A stretch of 64,000 nt of DNA from Bosea sp. NBC_00550. GTDB taxonomy: Bacteria; Pseudomonadota; Alphaproteobacteria; Rhizobiales; Beijerinckiaceae. The stretch lies in assembly GCF_026020075.1 (NCBI RefSeq), contig NZ_CP102772.1, positions 1,116,001-1,180,000 on the forward strand. The letters are read 5' to 3'. Below, one piece after another: positions 44,758-53,330 of the stretch (positions within the stretch are counted from its first letter, which is position 1; each line of letters begins with the position of its first letter). Under the pieces are notes generated by a model. It had not been told where the DNA came from. It saw only the letters and a list, made by a program, of their open reading frames with translations, and ran no database searches. The position numbers and the translations under genes are program-made.

Positions 44758-45816
44758 ATGACGAGCGGTAATGTCCACCAGGCGGCTCAGGTCGTGATCG
44801 CCACGATCCTGGTGATCGCGGCGCTTTCCGTCGCGAGCTCGGTCTTCGCGCCGGTCGCCTTCGCGCTGTTCATCATCGCGCTGGTCTGGCCTCTCCAGAA
44901 GATGCTTCAGGGCTTTCTGCCGCGGCTGCTCGCTCTCGCCGTCAGCGTCATCGTCATGACCGTCGCATTCGTCTATGTCGGCTCGCTGGTTGTGTCCGCG
45001 TTCGGACGTGTCGGGCGCTGGATCGTCGCCGACGCCGCCCGATTCCAGGCGTTCTACGACCAGGTCACGCTCTGGCTCGAAGGGCATGGAATCGCAGTGG
45101 CGGGAGCATGGTCGGAGGCGTTCAGCGTCGGCTGGATGCTCCGGACAGCCCAGACCGTCACCGGCCGGCTGAACAGCACGATGAGTTTCTGGCTCGTGGT
45201 GCTGGTCTATGTCTTTCTCGGGCTGCTGGAGGTCGATGATTTCGGCCGCAAGCTCAAGGGCATGCGCAACCGCGCCGCCGGCGCCCTGCTGCTGCAGGGC
45301 AGCATGGAGACCGCCGCCAAGATCAGGCGCTACATGCTGGTCAGAACCCTGATGAGCGTGATCACCGGCATCCTGGTCTGGCTCTTTGCCAGGGCCGTAG
45401 GGCTTCAGCTCGCGGAGGAATGGGGCTTCATCGCCTTCTCGCTGAACTACATTCCGTTCCTCGGCCCGCTCGTCGCCACGGTCTTCCCGACCCTGTTCGC
45501 GATGACGCAGTTCGGATCGTGGCAGGCCGTGGTCGCGGTCTTCGCCTGTCTCAACCTGATCCAGTTCGTCGTGGGCAGCTATGTCGAGCCCCGCGTCGCC
45601 GGCAGCGCGCTCTCGATCTCGCCGGCCACCGTGCTGTTCTCGGTGTTCTTCTGGAGCTATCTCTGGGGCGTCTTCGGCGCCTTCATCGGCGTGCCCATCA
45701 CCATCGCCTTCCTCACCTTCTGCGCCCTGCACCCGTCGAGCCTGTGGCTCGCGGAAATCTTCGGCTCGCCGCAGAAGGACGCACCCGTTGTGGATGGCGA
45801 GCCGGTCACGCGCTGA
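44758..45816 (+). CDS. AI-2E family transporter
   Basis: 352 residues with about 7-8 helices and the conserved core (LNYIPFLGPLVATVFP, VEPRVAGSALSISP, FFWSYLWGVFGAFIGVPI). The family includes TqsA (AI-2 export) and Na+(Li+)/H+ antiporters, so function is open. Start MTSGNVHQ at 44758; an in-frame ATG at 44713 is less likely. Its 3' end overlaps the convergent phosphoesterase gene by 11 bp. Confidence 0.86.
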   Translation: MTSGNVHQAAQVVIATILVIAALSVASSVFAPVAFALFIIALVWPLQKMLQGFLPRLLALAVSVIVMTVAFVYVGSLVVSAFGRVGRWIVADAARFQAFYDQVTLWLEGHGIAVAGAWSEAFSVGWMLRTAQTVTGRLNSTMSFWLVVLVYVFLGLLEVDDFGRKLKGMRNRAAGALLLQGSMETAAKIRRYMLVRTLMSVITGILVWLFARAVGLQLAEEWGFIAFSLNYIPFLGPLVATVFPTLFAMTQFGSWQAVVAVFACLNLIQFVVGSYVEPRVAGSALSISPATVLFSVFFWSYLWGVFGAFIGVPITIAFLTFCALHPSSLWLAEIFGSPQKDAPVVDGEPVTR

Positions 45817-47551
45817 CGGCGGAAGCGCGCGGCTCGATCACGATGCGCTGCGGCTCCAGCAGCGCGATCCCGGCCTCGGCGGCCGCCAGCGTGTGGATGT
45901 AGAAGCAGGTCGGGTCGGCCTCAGTCGCCTCCATGACGGGCGAGGGGGCGGATACGATCTTCAGCGCGCCGCAACGGCCGATCCAGTCGATATGGCGGTG
46001 CCCATGCATCGCGACCATTCTGTGTGACACCGGCCGCAGCAGCCGCAGCAGGCGGCTGCCATTGATCAGCGCGGTTCCGATACGCTCCGAAAAAGCCTTC
46101 GCCGGCCGCGGATACTCGATCGGATGGTGGTGGAGGGCGAGGACCCAACGCGCCTGCGGGAATTCGCGGATGACGGCGAGGACGGCCTGCATGTCCTCCT
46201 CGGCGACGAGGCCGAGCGCGTTGGTGAAGGAGAAATGCGCTTCCGCATTGGAGTTCAGCAGGATGACGCCGAGCCCGTCGGGCTCCGCCGGCGGCAGCAC
46301 CATCGGAAAGACATCGACCCAGATCGTGCCGAGCCCCACCGAAAGCCGCATGCCGCCGGCATCGGCGAAGGCGGCGATCCTGTCGCGATGCGGCGCTAGT
46401 GCGCTCGTAAGGCTGCCGGCCAGCTTCGTCCGGCTCTGGTCGAAGACCCGCACGCGCTCGCCCTGCAGGGCCGCGATGGCCGAAAGCGTCCGCATCTGGC
46501 GCAAGCGCTTGCCGGGGCTGCCGGGCAATTCGAGCCGGGCGGGGTTGGCGCGATCGACGATGTTGACGTCGTGGTTTCCGGGCAGGATCAGGCTGCGCTC
46601 GGCAAGCGCGGGATGGCGTTGCATCGCGTCGAGGAATTCGGCCCATTCGGCCGAGCGCCCGGCATCGGTCATGTCGCCGGTGATGAGCAGCAGGTCGAGG
46701 GGCTCGGCCGCGTGGATCTCCGCCAGCCTGTCGAGCACTTGCAGGAACCGCTCGTTGCCGCGCGGGCCGGCGCGCCCGCTCTCGATCCTGAAGCCGTAGC
46801 GCTCGCCGACGACATGCACGTCCGAGAGATGCGCGACGCGCCATCGGCGGGCCGACGCCGGCACGACATCGAAGCCCCCCAGATCGCGCGGCTGATCCAT
46901 GAAGCCGTCGGCCATGCCCCAGAACAGCGAGGCGGCGGCCAGATACAGCGACATCACGGCGACGGCATTGGCGAGAGCCGGGACGACGAGCCGCAGCGGG
47001 TCGATGAAATCGGCGAAGCCGCCGGACCAGCGGGTGGCCGGCCAGACGAGAGCGCACACGGCGCCCGAGACGAGGCAGCCCAGCAGGCCGGCACCGATCG
47101 CGCTGCCGGCGCGCCAGGTTGCGCGCCTGTCCGGGTTTCGCCCGGCGGAGAAGAAGCGTTCGGCGAGGTGCTGCAGGCCTTCCCGGCAGACGGCATAGCC
47201 CGGCTGTACCACCAGCGCGTTGAGCGACCAGAAGCTTCTCTCCGCCATGCGAAACAGCGGGCGGAAACCGTACCAGCCGACCGTTCCGACCAAAGCGAGC
47301 AGGATCAGGGAGCTGATCCCGGCGAGCGCGGTGACGCGGCCCGATATCGAGGCGACCCAGGCGGTGAGGACGAGGGGGGCCGCGCCCAGCAGCAGGCTCG
47401 GTAGCAGCGCCCCGATGACCCAGGCGAGCGCGAGCTTGGGCAGGCTGATCTCGCCGAGCAGGCTGCCGGCGATCGCGATCAGCGAATGCGTCTTGGTGCT
47501 GCTCGCATCGTCCTCGGCATCGCCGTTTCGCGGCTCGATAATCATCGGCAT
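45806..47551 (-). CDS. Membrane-anchored metallophosphoesterase
   Basis: 581 residues. N-terminal 250 residues contain four to five membrane helices; the C-terminal part is a calcineurin-like phosphoesterase with all metal motifs: LSDVHV, GDMTDAGR, GNHDVN, LHHHP and GHRH. The catalytic domain is likely cytoplasmic or periplasmic depending on helix count. ATG 47551 is chosen; the frame is open to 48091 but that part overlaps mnhE in antisense and is basic low-complexity. Substrate unknown (nucleotide, lipid or phosphoprotein). Confidence 0.86.
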   Translation of the reverse strand: MPMIIEPRNGDAEDDASSTKTHSLIAIAGSLLGEISLPKLALAWVIGALLPSLLLGAAPLVLTAWVASISGRVTALAGISSLILLALVGTVGWYGFRPLFRMAERSFWSLNALVVQPGYAVCREGLQHLAERFFSAGRNPDRRATWRAGSAIGAGLLGCLVSGAVCALVWPATRWSGGFADFIDPLRLVVPALANAVAVMSLYLAAASLFWGMADGFMDQPRDLGGFDVVPASARRWRVAHLSDVHVVGERYGFRIESGRAGPRGNERFLQVLDRLAEIHAAEPLDLLLITGDMTDAGRSAEWAEFLDAMQRHPALAERSLILPGNHDVNIVDRANPARLELPGSPGKRLRQMRTLSAIAALQGERVRVFDQSRTKLAGSLTSALAPHRDRIAAFADAGGMRLSVGLGTIWVDVFPMVLPPAEPDGLGVILLNSNAEAHFSFTNALGLVAEEDMQAVLAVIREFPQARWVLALHHHPIEYPRPAKAFSERIGTALINGSRLLRLLRPVSHRMVAMHGHRHIDWIGRCGALKIVSAPSPVMEATEADPTCFYIHTLAAAEAGIALLEPQRIVIEPRASAVSA

Positions 47552-47620
47552 GGGGGCCCGGCCGGGCAGGGGGCCGATATCGGCGAAAACCTCGACTGGT
47601 GCATGCGATCTCCAAGAACC

Positions 47621-47667
47621 GGCGCCGGCGATATCCGGCGGCTCCGGCCGGATATCGCGCCGGCGCC
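47621..47667. repeat. Large inverted repeat in the mnhE/phosphoesterase intergenic region
   Basis: GGCGCCGGCGATATCCGGC (47621-47639) pairs with 47647-47667 across a 7-nt loop; the only defect is a 2-nt bulge. The inner arms CGATATCCGGC/GCCGGATATCG are perfect. No T-tract follows. It sits between divergent starts at 47551 and 47821 and could be a dimer operator, an RNA structure in the mnh leader, or a palindromic repeat. Confidence 0.7.
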
Positions 47668-47820
47668 ATCCTGCGCAGATCGAGCAGGCGCTCGCCAGCC
47701 GATGGAGCCGAGAATGGGACGTGGCGCACAGGACTGAGACGTCGGGCTGATGTTGCCCGGAAGGGCCGGCGCTACCTTGCCGAGGTGGATCCCAGGCATC
47801 GGCCAAGGGCGGGAGATACG

Positions 47821-48330
47821 ATGGAGGGATCGGCCGCAGCCGACGACGTGCCGCTCTCGACGCTCCTGGCTCGGGGGCTGGGCCTGCTGCTGCTATGGGT
47901 GATCCTGATGGGCCCAGCGCTGGCGAATCTGCCGGTCGGGCTCGCCGCCAGCGCCGCGGGCGTCTGGGCGAGCACGGCCCTCTGGCCGGCCGGCGGGAAG
48001 CTCTCATTGCCCGGTCTCGCGCGGTTCCTGGCCCGCTTCCTGCCGCAGTCCGTCGTCGCGGGGCTCGATGTCGCCCGGCGCGCCTTTGCACGCGAACCCG
48101 ACCTGAGGCCGGGCTTCACGACCTGTCGTTCCACCGTACCCGTCGGCTTGGCGCGTGACTCGGCTTGCGCGGTGATGAGTTTGCAGCCGGGCAAGCTTCC
48201 TGTCGCCGTGGAAACCGACGGCACGCTGCATATCCATTGCCTAGACCTGCGCGAGGCCGTGGCCGAGCAGGTCTCTGCCGACGAGGCGGCCTTCAACCGT
48301 GTTCTCAAACCGGAGAAGCGCGATGGCTGA
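47821..48330 (+). CDS. mnhE: Mrp/Mnh cation-proton antiporter subunit E
   Basis: 169 residues with two N-terminal helices (LLLLWVILMGPALANLPVGL) and the conserved C-terminal soluble part (SLQPGKLPVAVETDGTLHIHCLD), as in MrpE. ATG 47821 opens the Mrp operon. MrpE is needed for assembly of the multi-subunit Na+/H+ antiporter in the inner membrane. Confidence 0.88.
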   Translation: MEGSAAADDVPLSTLLARGLGLLLLWVILMGPALANLPVGLAASAAGVWASTALWPAGGKLSLPGLARFLARFLPQSVVAGLDVARRAFAREPDLRPGFTTCRSTVPVGLARDSACAVMSLQPGKLPVAVETDGTLHIHCLDLREAVAEQVSADEAAFNRVLKPEKRDG

Positions 48331-48610
48331 TGTCCTGACGGGCGCAGCGCTGTTCATCCTGGCGGTGACCGCAGTCGCGCTGTTCCGGGTTCTGCGCGCC
48401 CGGACGGTCGCCGAGCGCATGATGGCGGTGCAGTTGCTCGGCACCGGCGGGGCGGCGGCGCTCCTGCTGCTGGGCGCGGCGTCAGGATCGGCGGCGACGA
48501 TCGACGTGGCGCTGCTGCTCGCCCTGTTCGCGGCGTTCTCCTGCGTCGCCTTCGTTATGGGCGGGGCCGGGCAGGGCGGGGATCGCAAGCCATCGGAAGA
48601 TCGGCCATGA
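48323..48610 (+). CDS. mnhF: Mrp/Mnh antiporter subunit F
   Basis: 95 residues, three helices, with the conserved FRVLRARTVAERMMAVQLLGTGG segment of MrpF. It overlaps mnhE by 8 nt and mnhG by 4 nt. A structural subunit of the antiporter. Confidence 0.88.
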   Translation: MADVLTGAALFILAVTAVALFRVLRARTVAERMMAVQLLGTGGAAALLLLGAASGSAATIDVALLLALFAAFSCVAFVMGGAGQGGDRKPSEDRP

Positions 48611-48900
48611 GCGCGCTCGCGGATCTCTTCACCATCGTTCTGGTGACGGCAGGCGCGCTGCTCTTCCTGGCCGGCACGCTCGGCCTGCTGCGGTTCCCCG
48701 ATACGCTGAGCCGGCTTCACGCCATCAGCAAGGCCGACAATCTCGGGCTCGGGCTGATCGTCATCGGCCTCCTGCCGCAAGCTACGAGCGTCGCGGGCGG
48801 GTTGAAGCTCGTCTGCGTCTGGCTGCTGGCGCAGCTTTCGGCCGCGACGGCGAGCCAACTGCTCGCCAACGCCGTCTATCGCGACAAAGCCGACCCATGA
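48607..48900 (+). CDS. mnhG: Mrp/Mnh antiporter subunit G
   Basis: 97 residues, three helices, with the MrpG core GLLRFPDTLSRLHAISKADNLG. It overlaps neighbours on both sides by 4 nt. Small structural subunit. Confidence 0.9.
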   Translation: MSALADLFTIVLVTAGALLFLAGTLGLLRFPDTLSRLHAISKADNLGLGLIVIGLLPQATSVAGGLKLVCVWLLAQLSAATASQLLANAVYRDKADP

Positions 48901-49829
48901 CGACCCTGCTGGACCTCGCGCTCGTCGCCTGGTTGCTGGCGCTCGCGGTTCATGTCGTGGCGCAGCCGGACGAGCGCAGCGCGATCGTCGCCTTTCTCGC
49001 CTTCGGGCTCCTGCTCGGGCTCGGTTGGGTCAGACTTGCCGCCCCCGATGTCGCCTTGACCGAGATCGCCATCGGCGGCGGCGGAACCGGCATCCTGCTT
49101 CTGCGGGCGGAAGCCGCACTCCGCGGCCGCGACAAGAATGCCGAACCGATGAGCACAGCGGGAAAGGCGGCGGTCGCGCTGGGCTGCGCCGCGGTCTCCG
49201 CCGGGCTGGGCCTGGCCGTGCTGACATTCTCCTCGCCCCCTCCCACGCTGGCTCCCGCCGCTTCGGCCGCGCTCGGCGCCACCGGCCTCGGCAATCCCGT
49301 CACGGCCGTGCTGCTCGCCTATCGCGCGCTCGACACGCTTCTGGAGAAGGTCGTGGTGCTGCTCGCCCTGATCGGAGTCTGGTCGCTGGCGCCGGATGGC
49401 CTGTGGGGCGGCGCTCCGGAGGTGAAGCCGGCCGCGGTTCCCGGGCCGCTCGCCTATCTCGCGCGCGTCCTGCCACCCTTCGGCGTGGTGATCGGCGTCT
49501 ACATGTTCTGGGTCGGGGCCGATGCACCGGGCGGCACCTTCCAGGCCGGCACCGTGCTCGCCGCGATGTGGCTGCTGGTGATGATGGCGGGGTTGTATCC
49601 CCCTCCCGATACGGCCCGGCCGCTGCTGCGGCTCGTGCTGGTCGGCGGCCCCGCCTTGTTCCTGGCGATCGCCTTTCTCGGCTTCGTCTTCGCGGACGGC
49701 TTCCTCGCCTATCCGGAAGCCATGGCGAAGCCGCTGATCCTGGCGATAGAGGCGGCCTTGACGCTGTCGGTCGCGGCGGCGCTGGCGATGCTGGTCGCCG
49801 GCCCTGCCCGAAAGGCGCCGGCGCGATGA
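48897..49829 (+). CDS. mnhB: Fusion of MrpA C-terminal (MbhD/MbhE-like) region with MrpB
   Basis: 310 residues. Residues about 8-75 match the DUF4040/MbhD region normally found in the MrpA tail (RLAAPDVALTEIAIGGGGTG); about 95-145 is MbhE-like; about 165-305 is a MnhB domain (LPPFGVVIGVYMFWVGADAPGG, FQAGTVLAAMWLL). In ordinary mrp operons the first two belong to a MrpA of 800 residues or more. No such MrpA is in this operon, so its tail has moved onto MrpB. Overlaps neighbours by 4 nt. Confidence 0.85.
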   Translation: MTTLLDLALVAWLLALAVHVVAQPDERSAIVAFLAFGLLLGLGWVRLAAPDVALTEIAIGGGGTGILLLRAEAALRGRDKNAEPMSTAGKAAVALGCAAVSAGLGLAVLTFSSPPPTLAPAASAALGATGLGNPVTAVLLAYRALDTLLEKVVVLLALIGVWSLAPDGLWGGAPEVKPAAVPGPLAYLARVLPPFGVVIGVYMFWVGADAPGGTFQAGTVLAAMWLLVMMAGLYPPPDTARPLLRLVLVGGPALFLAIAFLGFVFADGFLAYPEAMAKPLILAIEAALTLSVAAALAMLVAGPARKAPAR

Positions 49830-50161
49830 CCGCGGTGCTGCAGCCCGGCGTGCTGTTCGGCCTGTGCGGCGCAGGGCTCGTCGGCATCGGGCTTTTCGCC
49901 GTCGTGACGCAGACTGGGCTGCTGCGCCGGATCGTCGGCTGCAACATCCTCGGCGCGGGCATCTTCCTCGTTTTCGGCGCCGTCGCGCGACGCGGCGCGG
50001 GTGCCGGATTCGACGCTGACCCCGTGCCACAGGCGCTGGTGATCACCGGCATCGTCGTCGCCTTTTCCGCAAGCGCATTGGCCGTCGCCCTGCTGAAGCG
50101 GCTATCCGAGCTGACCGACGGCGATCGGGCGGAAGCCGCCGAACGGGAGAGCGGCTCATGA
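49826..50161 (+). CDS. mnhC: Mrp/Mnh antiporter subunit C (NuoK-like)
   Basis: 111 residues, three helices, NuoK/MrpC pattern (GLCGAGLVGIGLFAVVTQTGLLRRIVGCNILG; PVPQALVITGIVVAFS). It overlaps both neighbours by 4 nt. Part of the proton path beside the antiporter-like subunits. Confidence 0.9.
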   Translation: MTAVLQPGVLFGLCGAGLVGIGLFAVVTQTGLLRRIVGCNILGAGIFLVFGAVARRGAGAGFDADPVPQALVITGIVVAFSASALAVALLKRLSELTDGDRAEAAERESGS

Positions 50162-51681
50162 CGCCGCTCGTCCACGCGACCACACCGGGCGGCTATCTGC
50201 TGGTGCTGGCCGTGATCCTGCCGGTCTGCGCCGTGCTGGCCATCGTCGCCTGCGGACCGCGGAGCGCGGCGCGCATCGCGATGGTGACGCTCGCGGCAGG
50301 GCTCGCCATCGCCGTCGCGATCGCGGCCGAGCTGATCTCGAGCGGGGCCGCGCTTTCCTATGTCGTCGGCGCCTGGCAGCCGCCGCTGGGAATCGCGCTG
50401 CGGGCGGACGGGCTGTCGGGGGCAATGCTCGTCATGACGGCGCTGGTCGTGGTCGCGGTCGGGCTGTTCGCACGGGTGCAGCACGGGCTCGACGAAGGCG
50501 CGCGCGACGGGCGGGCGCAGACCACCTTCTGGCTGATGCTTCTCGCCCTCTGGAGCGCGCTGAACGCAGTCTTCGTCGGCGAGGACCTGTTTAACCTCTA
50601 TGTCGCGCTGGAACTGCTGACCTTTGCCGCGGTGCCGCTCGTCTGCCTCGACGGCCGCTCCAAGACCATCATGGCCGCGCTGCGCTACCTGCTGTTCGCG
50701 CTGCTCGGTTCGCTGCTCTATCTGCTCGGGACCGGCCTGCTCTACGGCCAGTACGGCACGCTCGATCTGCTCGCGCTCTCGCGGCTGAGCCGGCAGGACC
50801 CGGCGCTTTCGGTCGCCCTGGCGCTGATGATCGTCGGCCTGCTCGCCAAGGCCGCGCTGTTTCCGCTGCATCTGTGGCTGCCGCCCGCCCATGCCGGAGC
50901 GCCGGCGCCGGCGAGCGCCGTGCTCTCGGCGCTGGTGATCAAGGCGCCGGTCTTCCTGATCCTGCGGCTGGTGCTCGATGTCGCCCCGCCGCAGGCGGCC
51001 GCGATCGCAGGGCAGTTGCTCGCCGTCCTCGGTGCCGCCTCGATCCTGTTCTGCAGCGTCATGGCGCTCAGGCAGGCCCGGCTCAAGCTGATGATCGCCT
51101 ATTCGACCGTGGCGCAGATCGGCTATCTCTTCATCGTCTTCCCGCTCGCCGCCGGCAGCGCCGACCTGCCGCCCTGGGGCACCATCGCCTGGACCGGCGG
51201 CGCCCTGCAGTTGGTCTCCCACGCGCTGGCGAAGGCGGCGATGTTCCTGGCCGCGGGCGTCATCGCCGAAGCCTTCGGCCATGACCGCATCGCCGACCTC
51301 GGCGGCTTCGGCCGGGTGCTGCCCTTGAGCGCTGCGGCCTTCGGCCTGGCCGGGCTCTCGCTGATGGGTATTCCGCCGAGCGGCGGCTTCGTCGCCAAAT
51401 GCCTGCTGCTGACGGCTGCGGTGATCGGCGGCTACCCCTGGCTGGCGGCGACCATCCTCATCGGCGGGCTTCTCGCCGGCGGCTATGTCTTCCGCGTGAT
51501 CGACAAGGCGCTGGCGGTCCCCACGGTTCCGGTAAAGACCCTCAGGCCGATTCCGCGCCGCCTCGAATTCGCGGCGCTCGCGCTCGCGGTCGCGGCGGTG
51601 CTGATCGGCTTCGTGCCGCTGCGCCCCTTCGGCTTCTTGCAGATCGGCCGCGACGGCCTGGCCATGGCGTTGACACCATGA
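50158..51681 (+). CDS. mnhD: Mrp/Mnh antiporter subunit D (NuoL/M/N-like)
   Basis: 507 residues, about 14 helices. Key channel residues are kept: the TM5 glutamate E152 (NLYVALELLTF) and TM7 lysine K231 (LLAKAALFPLHLWLPPAHAG). The wording SAVLSALVIKAP and LMIAYSTVAQIGYLF is standard. It is the complete proton-translocating subunit of this cluster. It overlaps mnhC and the next gene by 4 nt. Confidence 0.92.
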   Translation: MTPLVHATTPGGYLLVLAVILPVCAVLAIVACGPRSAARIAMVTLAAGLAIAVAIAAELISSGAALSYVVGAWQPPLGIALRADGLSGAMLVMTALVVVAVGLFARVQHGLDEGARDGRAQTTFWLMLLALWSALNAVFVGEDLFNLYVALELLTFAAVPLVCLDGRSKTIMAALRYLLFALLGSLLYLLGTGLLYGQYGTLDLLALSRLSRQDPALSVALALMIVGLLAKAALFPLHLWLPPAHAGAPAPASAVLSALVIKAPVFLILRLVLDVAPPQAAAIAGQLLAVLGAASILFCSVMALRQARLKLMIAYSTVAQIGYLFIVFPLAAGSADLPPWGTIAWTGGALQLVSHALAKAAMFLAAGVIAEAFGHDRIADLGGFGRVLPLSAAAFGLAGLSLMGIPPSGGFVAKCLLLTAAVIGGYPWLAATILIGGLLAGGYVFRVIDKALAVPTVPVKTLRPIPRRLEFAALALAVAAVLIGFVPLRPFGFLQIGRDGLAMALTP

Positions 51682-53309
51682 CTGCCGCCGGCCTGCTCCT
51701 CGCTGCGGCGTTGCTCGTCCCGCTCCTGCTCGCGGCCTGCTGCCTTTCGGCATGGTTCAGGGCCAGGGCAACGGCCGTGCTGGTCATCGCTCCTTTGCCG
51801 GCTTTGTTGGCGGCGCTATTCGTAACCGAAGGACGCTTCGCCTTCTTCCCGGCGCCGTTCCGGCTGACGTTGGTGCTCGACCAGCCGGGCGCCATCCTGC
51901 TCGGCGGCGCCGCATTGCTCTGGAGCGCCGCCGGGGCCTATGCAGCCTCGCTCATGGGCCGCGATCCCGGCGCACCGCGCTTCGCCATCTGGTGGCTGCT
52001 GACGCTGGCCGGCAGCCTCGGGCTCTTCATCGTCGGCGACGTCGTCAACTTCTACCTGCTGTTCACGCTGGCGAGCCTCGCGGCCTACGGCCTGATCATC
52101 CACGAGCAAAGCGCCGCCGCGCACCGGGCCGGCGTGATCTATGTCGTGCTCGCGCTGGCAGCCGAGGCGTTCCTTTTGATCGCGCTGGTGATGCTGGCCG
52201 CCAACCACCCCGACGCCAACCCGCAGATCCGCAGCGTCGTCGCCGATCTGCCGGCAAATCCGATGCGCAACGGCATCATCGCGCTGTTCATCCTCGGCTT
52301 CGCGCTGAAGATGGGGCTGGTGCCGCTGCATGTCTGGCTGCCGCTGGCACATCCGGCCGCGCCGACGCCGGCCTCGGCCGTCCTGAGCGGCGTCGTGGTC
52401 AAGGCCGGCGTGATCGGGCTCATCCGCTTCCTGCCTTTCGAGGCGGGCGAGCCCTTCTGGGGCGGCGTGCTGGTCGGCGTCGGCGTTGTCACGGCCTATT
52501 ACGGCGTCCTCGTCGGCATCACCCAACGGCGGGCCAAGACGGTGCTGGCCTATTCCACCGTGAGCCAGATGGGGCTGCTGGCGGTGCTGCTCGGGGTCGG
52601 TCTCGGCACCGCTGACCCGGCCGCGACGCAGCTGACGGCCTATTACGCCGTCCACCACACGCTGGTGAAGGGCGCGCTCTTCCTCGGCGTCGGCATCCTG
52701 GCCGCGACGGGTGGCCGCCGGTTGAGGCTGGTGCTGCTGCTGATGGCGGTTCTCGCGCTGAGCCTCGGCGGCATGCCGCTGACCAGCGGCGCGCTGGCCA
52801 AGCTCGCGACAAAGCCGATTCTCGGCTATGGCTGGCTTGCCGGCGCGATGTCGCTCGCCGCGGCCGGCAGCACCGCGCTGATGCTGCATTTCCTGATGAT
52901 CGTCCGCCGCGACACGCTCGACAATCAGGTCTCCTTGCCGCCACCGGGCCAGCTTGTGCCCTGGCTGGTGGTGGTCGCCGCTGCTTTCGTCATTCCCTGG
53001 TCGCTCTATCCTGCGATCTCTGACGAAGCGCTGGCCAGCCTGCTCCAGCCGGAGGCGCTCTGGAAGGTGCTCTGGCCCATGCTACTGGGCGCGGCGGTGA
53101 TGCTGTTCGTGCAACGTTTGCCGCGGCGTCTGGGCATGATTCCCGAGGGCGACATCGTCGTCCTGGCCCAGGCGGGAGGGCCATTCGTTCGCGGATTCTC
53201 GAATGGCGTCGCGGAGATCGACGCCTATCTCCGGCGCTGGCCCGTGGCCGGGCTGGGCTTGATCGCTCTTGCCATCCTGCTCGGCGGGGCTTTGATGCTC
53301 CGGGCCTGA
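51678..53309 (+). CDS. Second MrpD/MrpA-like antiporter subunit lacking the TM5 glutamate
   Basis: 543 residues, NuoL/M/N family (MGLVPLHVWLPLAHPAAPTP, VLAYSTVSQMGLL). TM7 lysine K211 is present, but the TM5 position that holds Glu in pumping subunits is Thr130 (NFYLLFTLASLAAYG). It has a C-terminal extension with two more helices. It takes the place of the missing MrpA core, but may be non-pumping or use a different ion. It starts in a 4-nt overlap with mnhD. Confidence 0.85.
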   Translation: MTAAGLLLAAALLVPLLLAACCLSAWFRARATAVLVIAPLPALLAALFVTEGRFAFFPAPFRLTLVLDQPGAILLGGAALLWSAAGAYAASLMGRDPGAPRFAIWWLLTLAGSLGLFIVGDVVNFYLLFTLASLAAYGLIIHEQSAAAHRAGVIYVVLALAAEAFLLIALVMLAANHPDANPQIRSVVADLPANPMRNGIIALFILGFALKMGLVPLHVWLPLAHPAAPTPASAVLSGVVVKAGVIGLIRFLPFEAGEPFWGGVLVGVGVVTAYYGVLVGITQRRAKTVLAYSTVSQMGLLAVLLGVGLGTADPAATQLTAYYAVHHTLVKGALFLGVGILAATGGRRLRLVLLLMAVLALSLGGMPLTSGALAKLATKPILGYGWLAGAMSLAAAGSTALMLHFLMIVRRDTLDNQVSLPPPGQLVPWLVVVAAAFVIPWSLYPAISDEALASLLQPEALWKVLWPMLLGAAVMLFVQRLPRRLGMIPEGDIVVLAQAGGPFVRGFSNGVAEIDAYLRRWPVAGLGLIALAILLGGALMLRA

Positions 53310-53330
53310 CGCCGGCCAGAGGACTGCGAC

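Noticed and set aside
47552..48091. N-terminal extension of the metallophosphoesterase
   Set aside because: Antisense to mnhE and spans the large inverted repeat; Arg/Pro-rich without domain.
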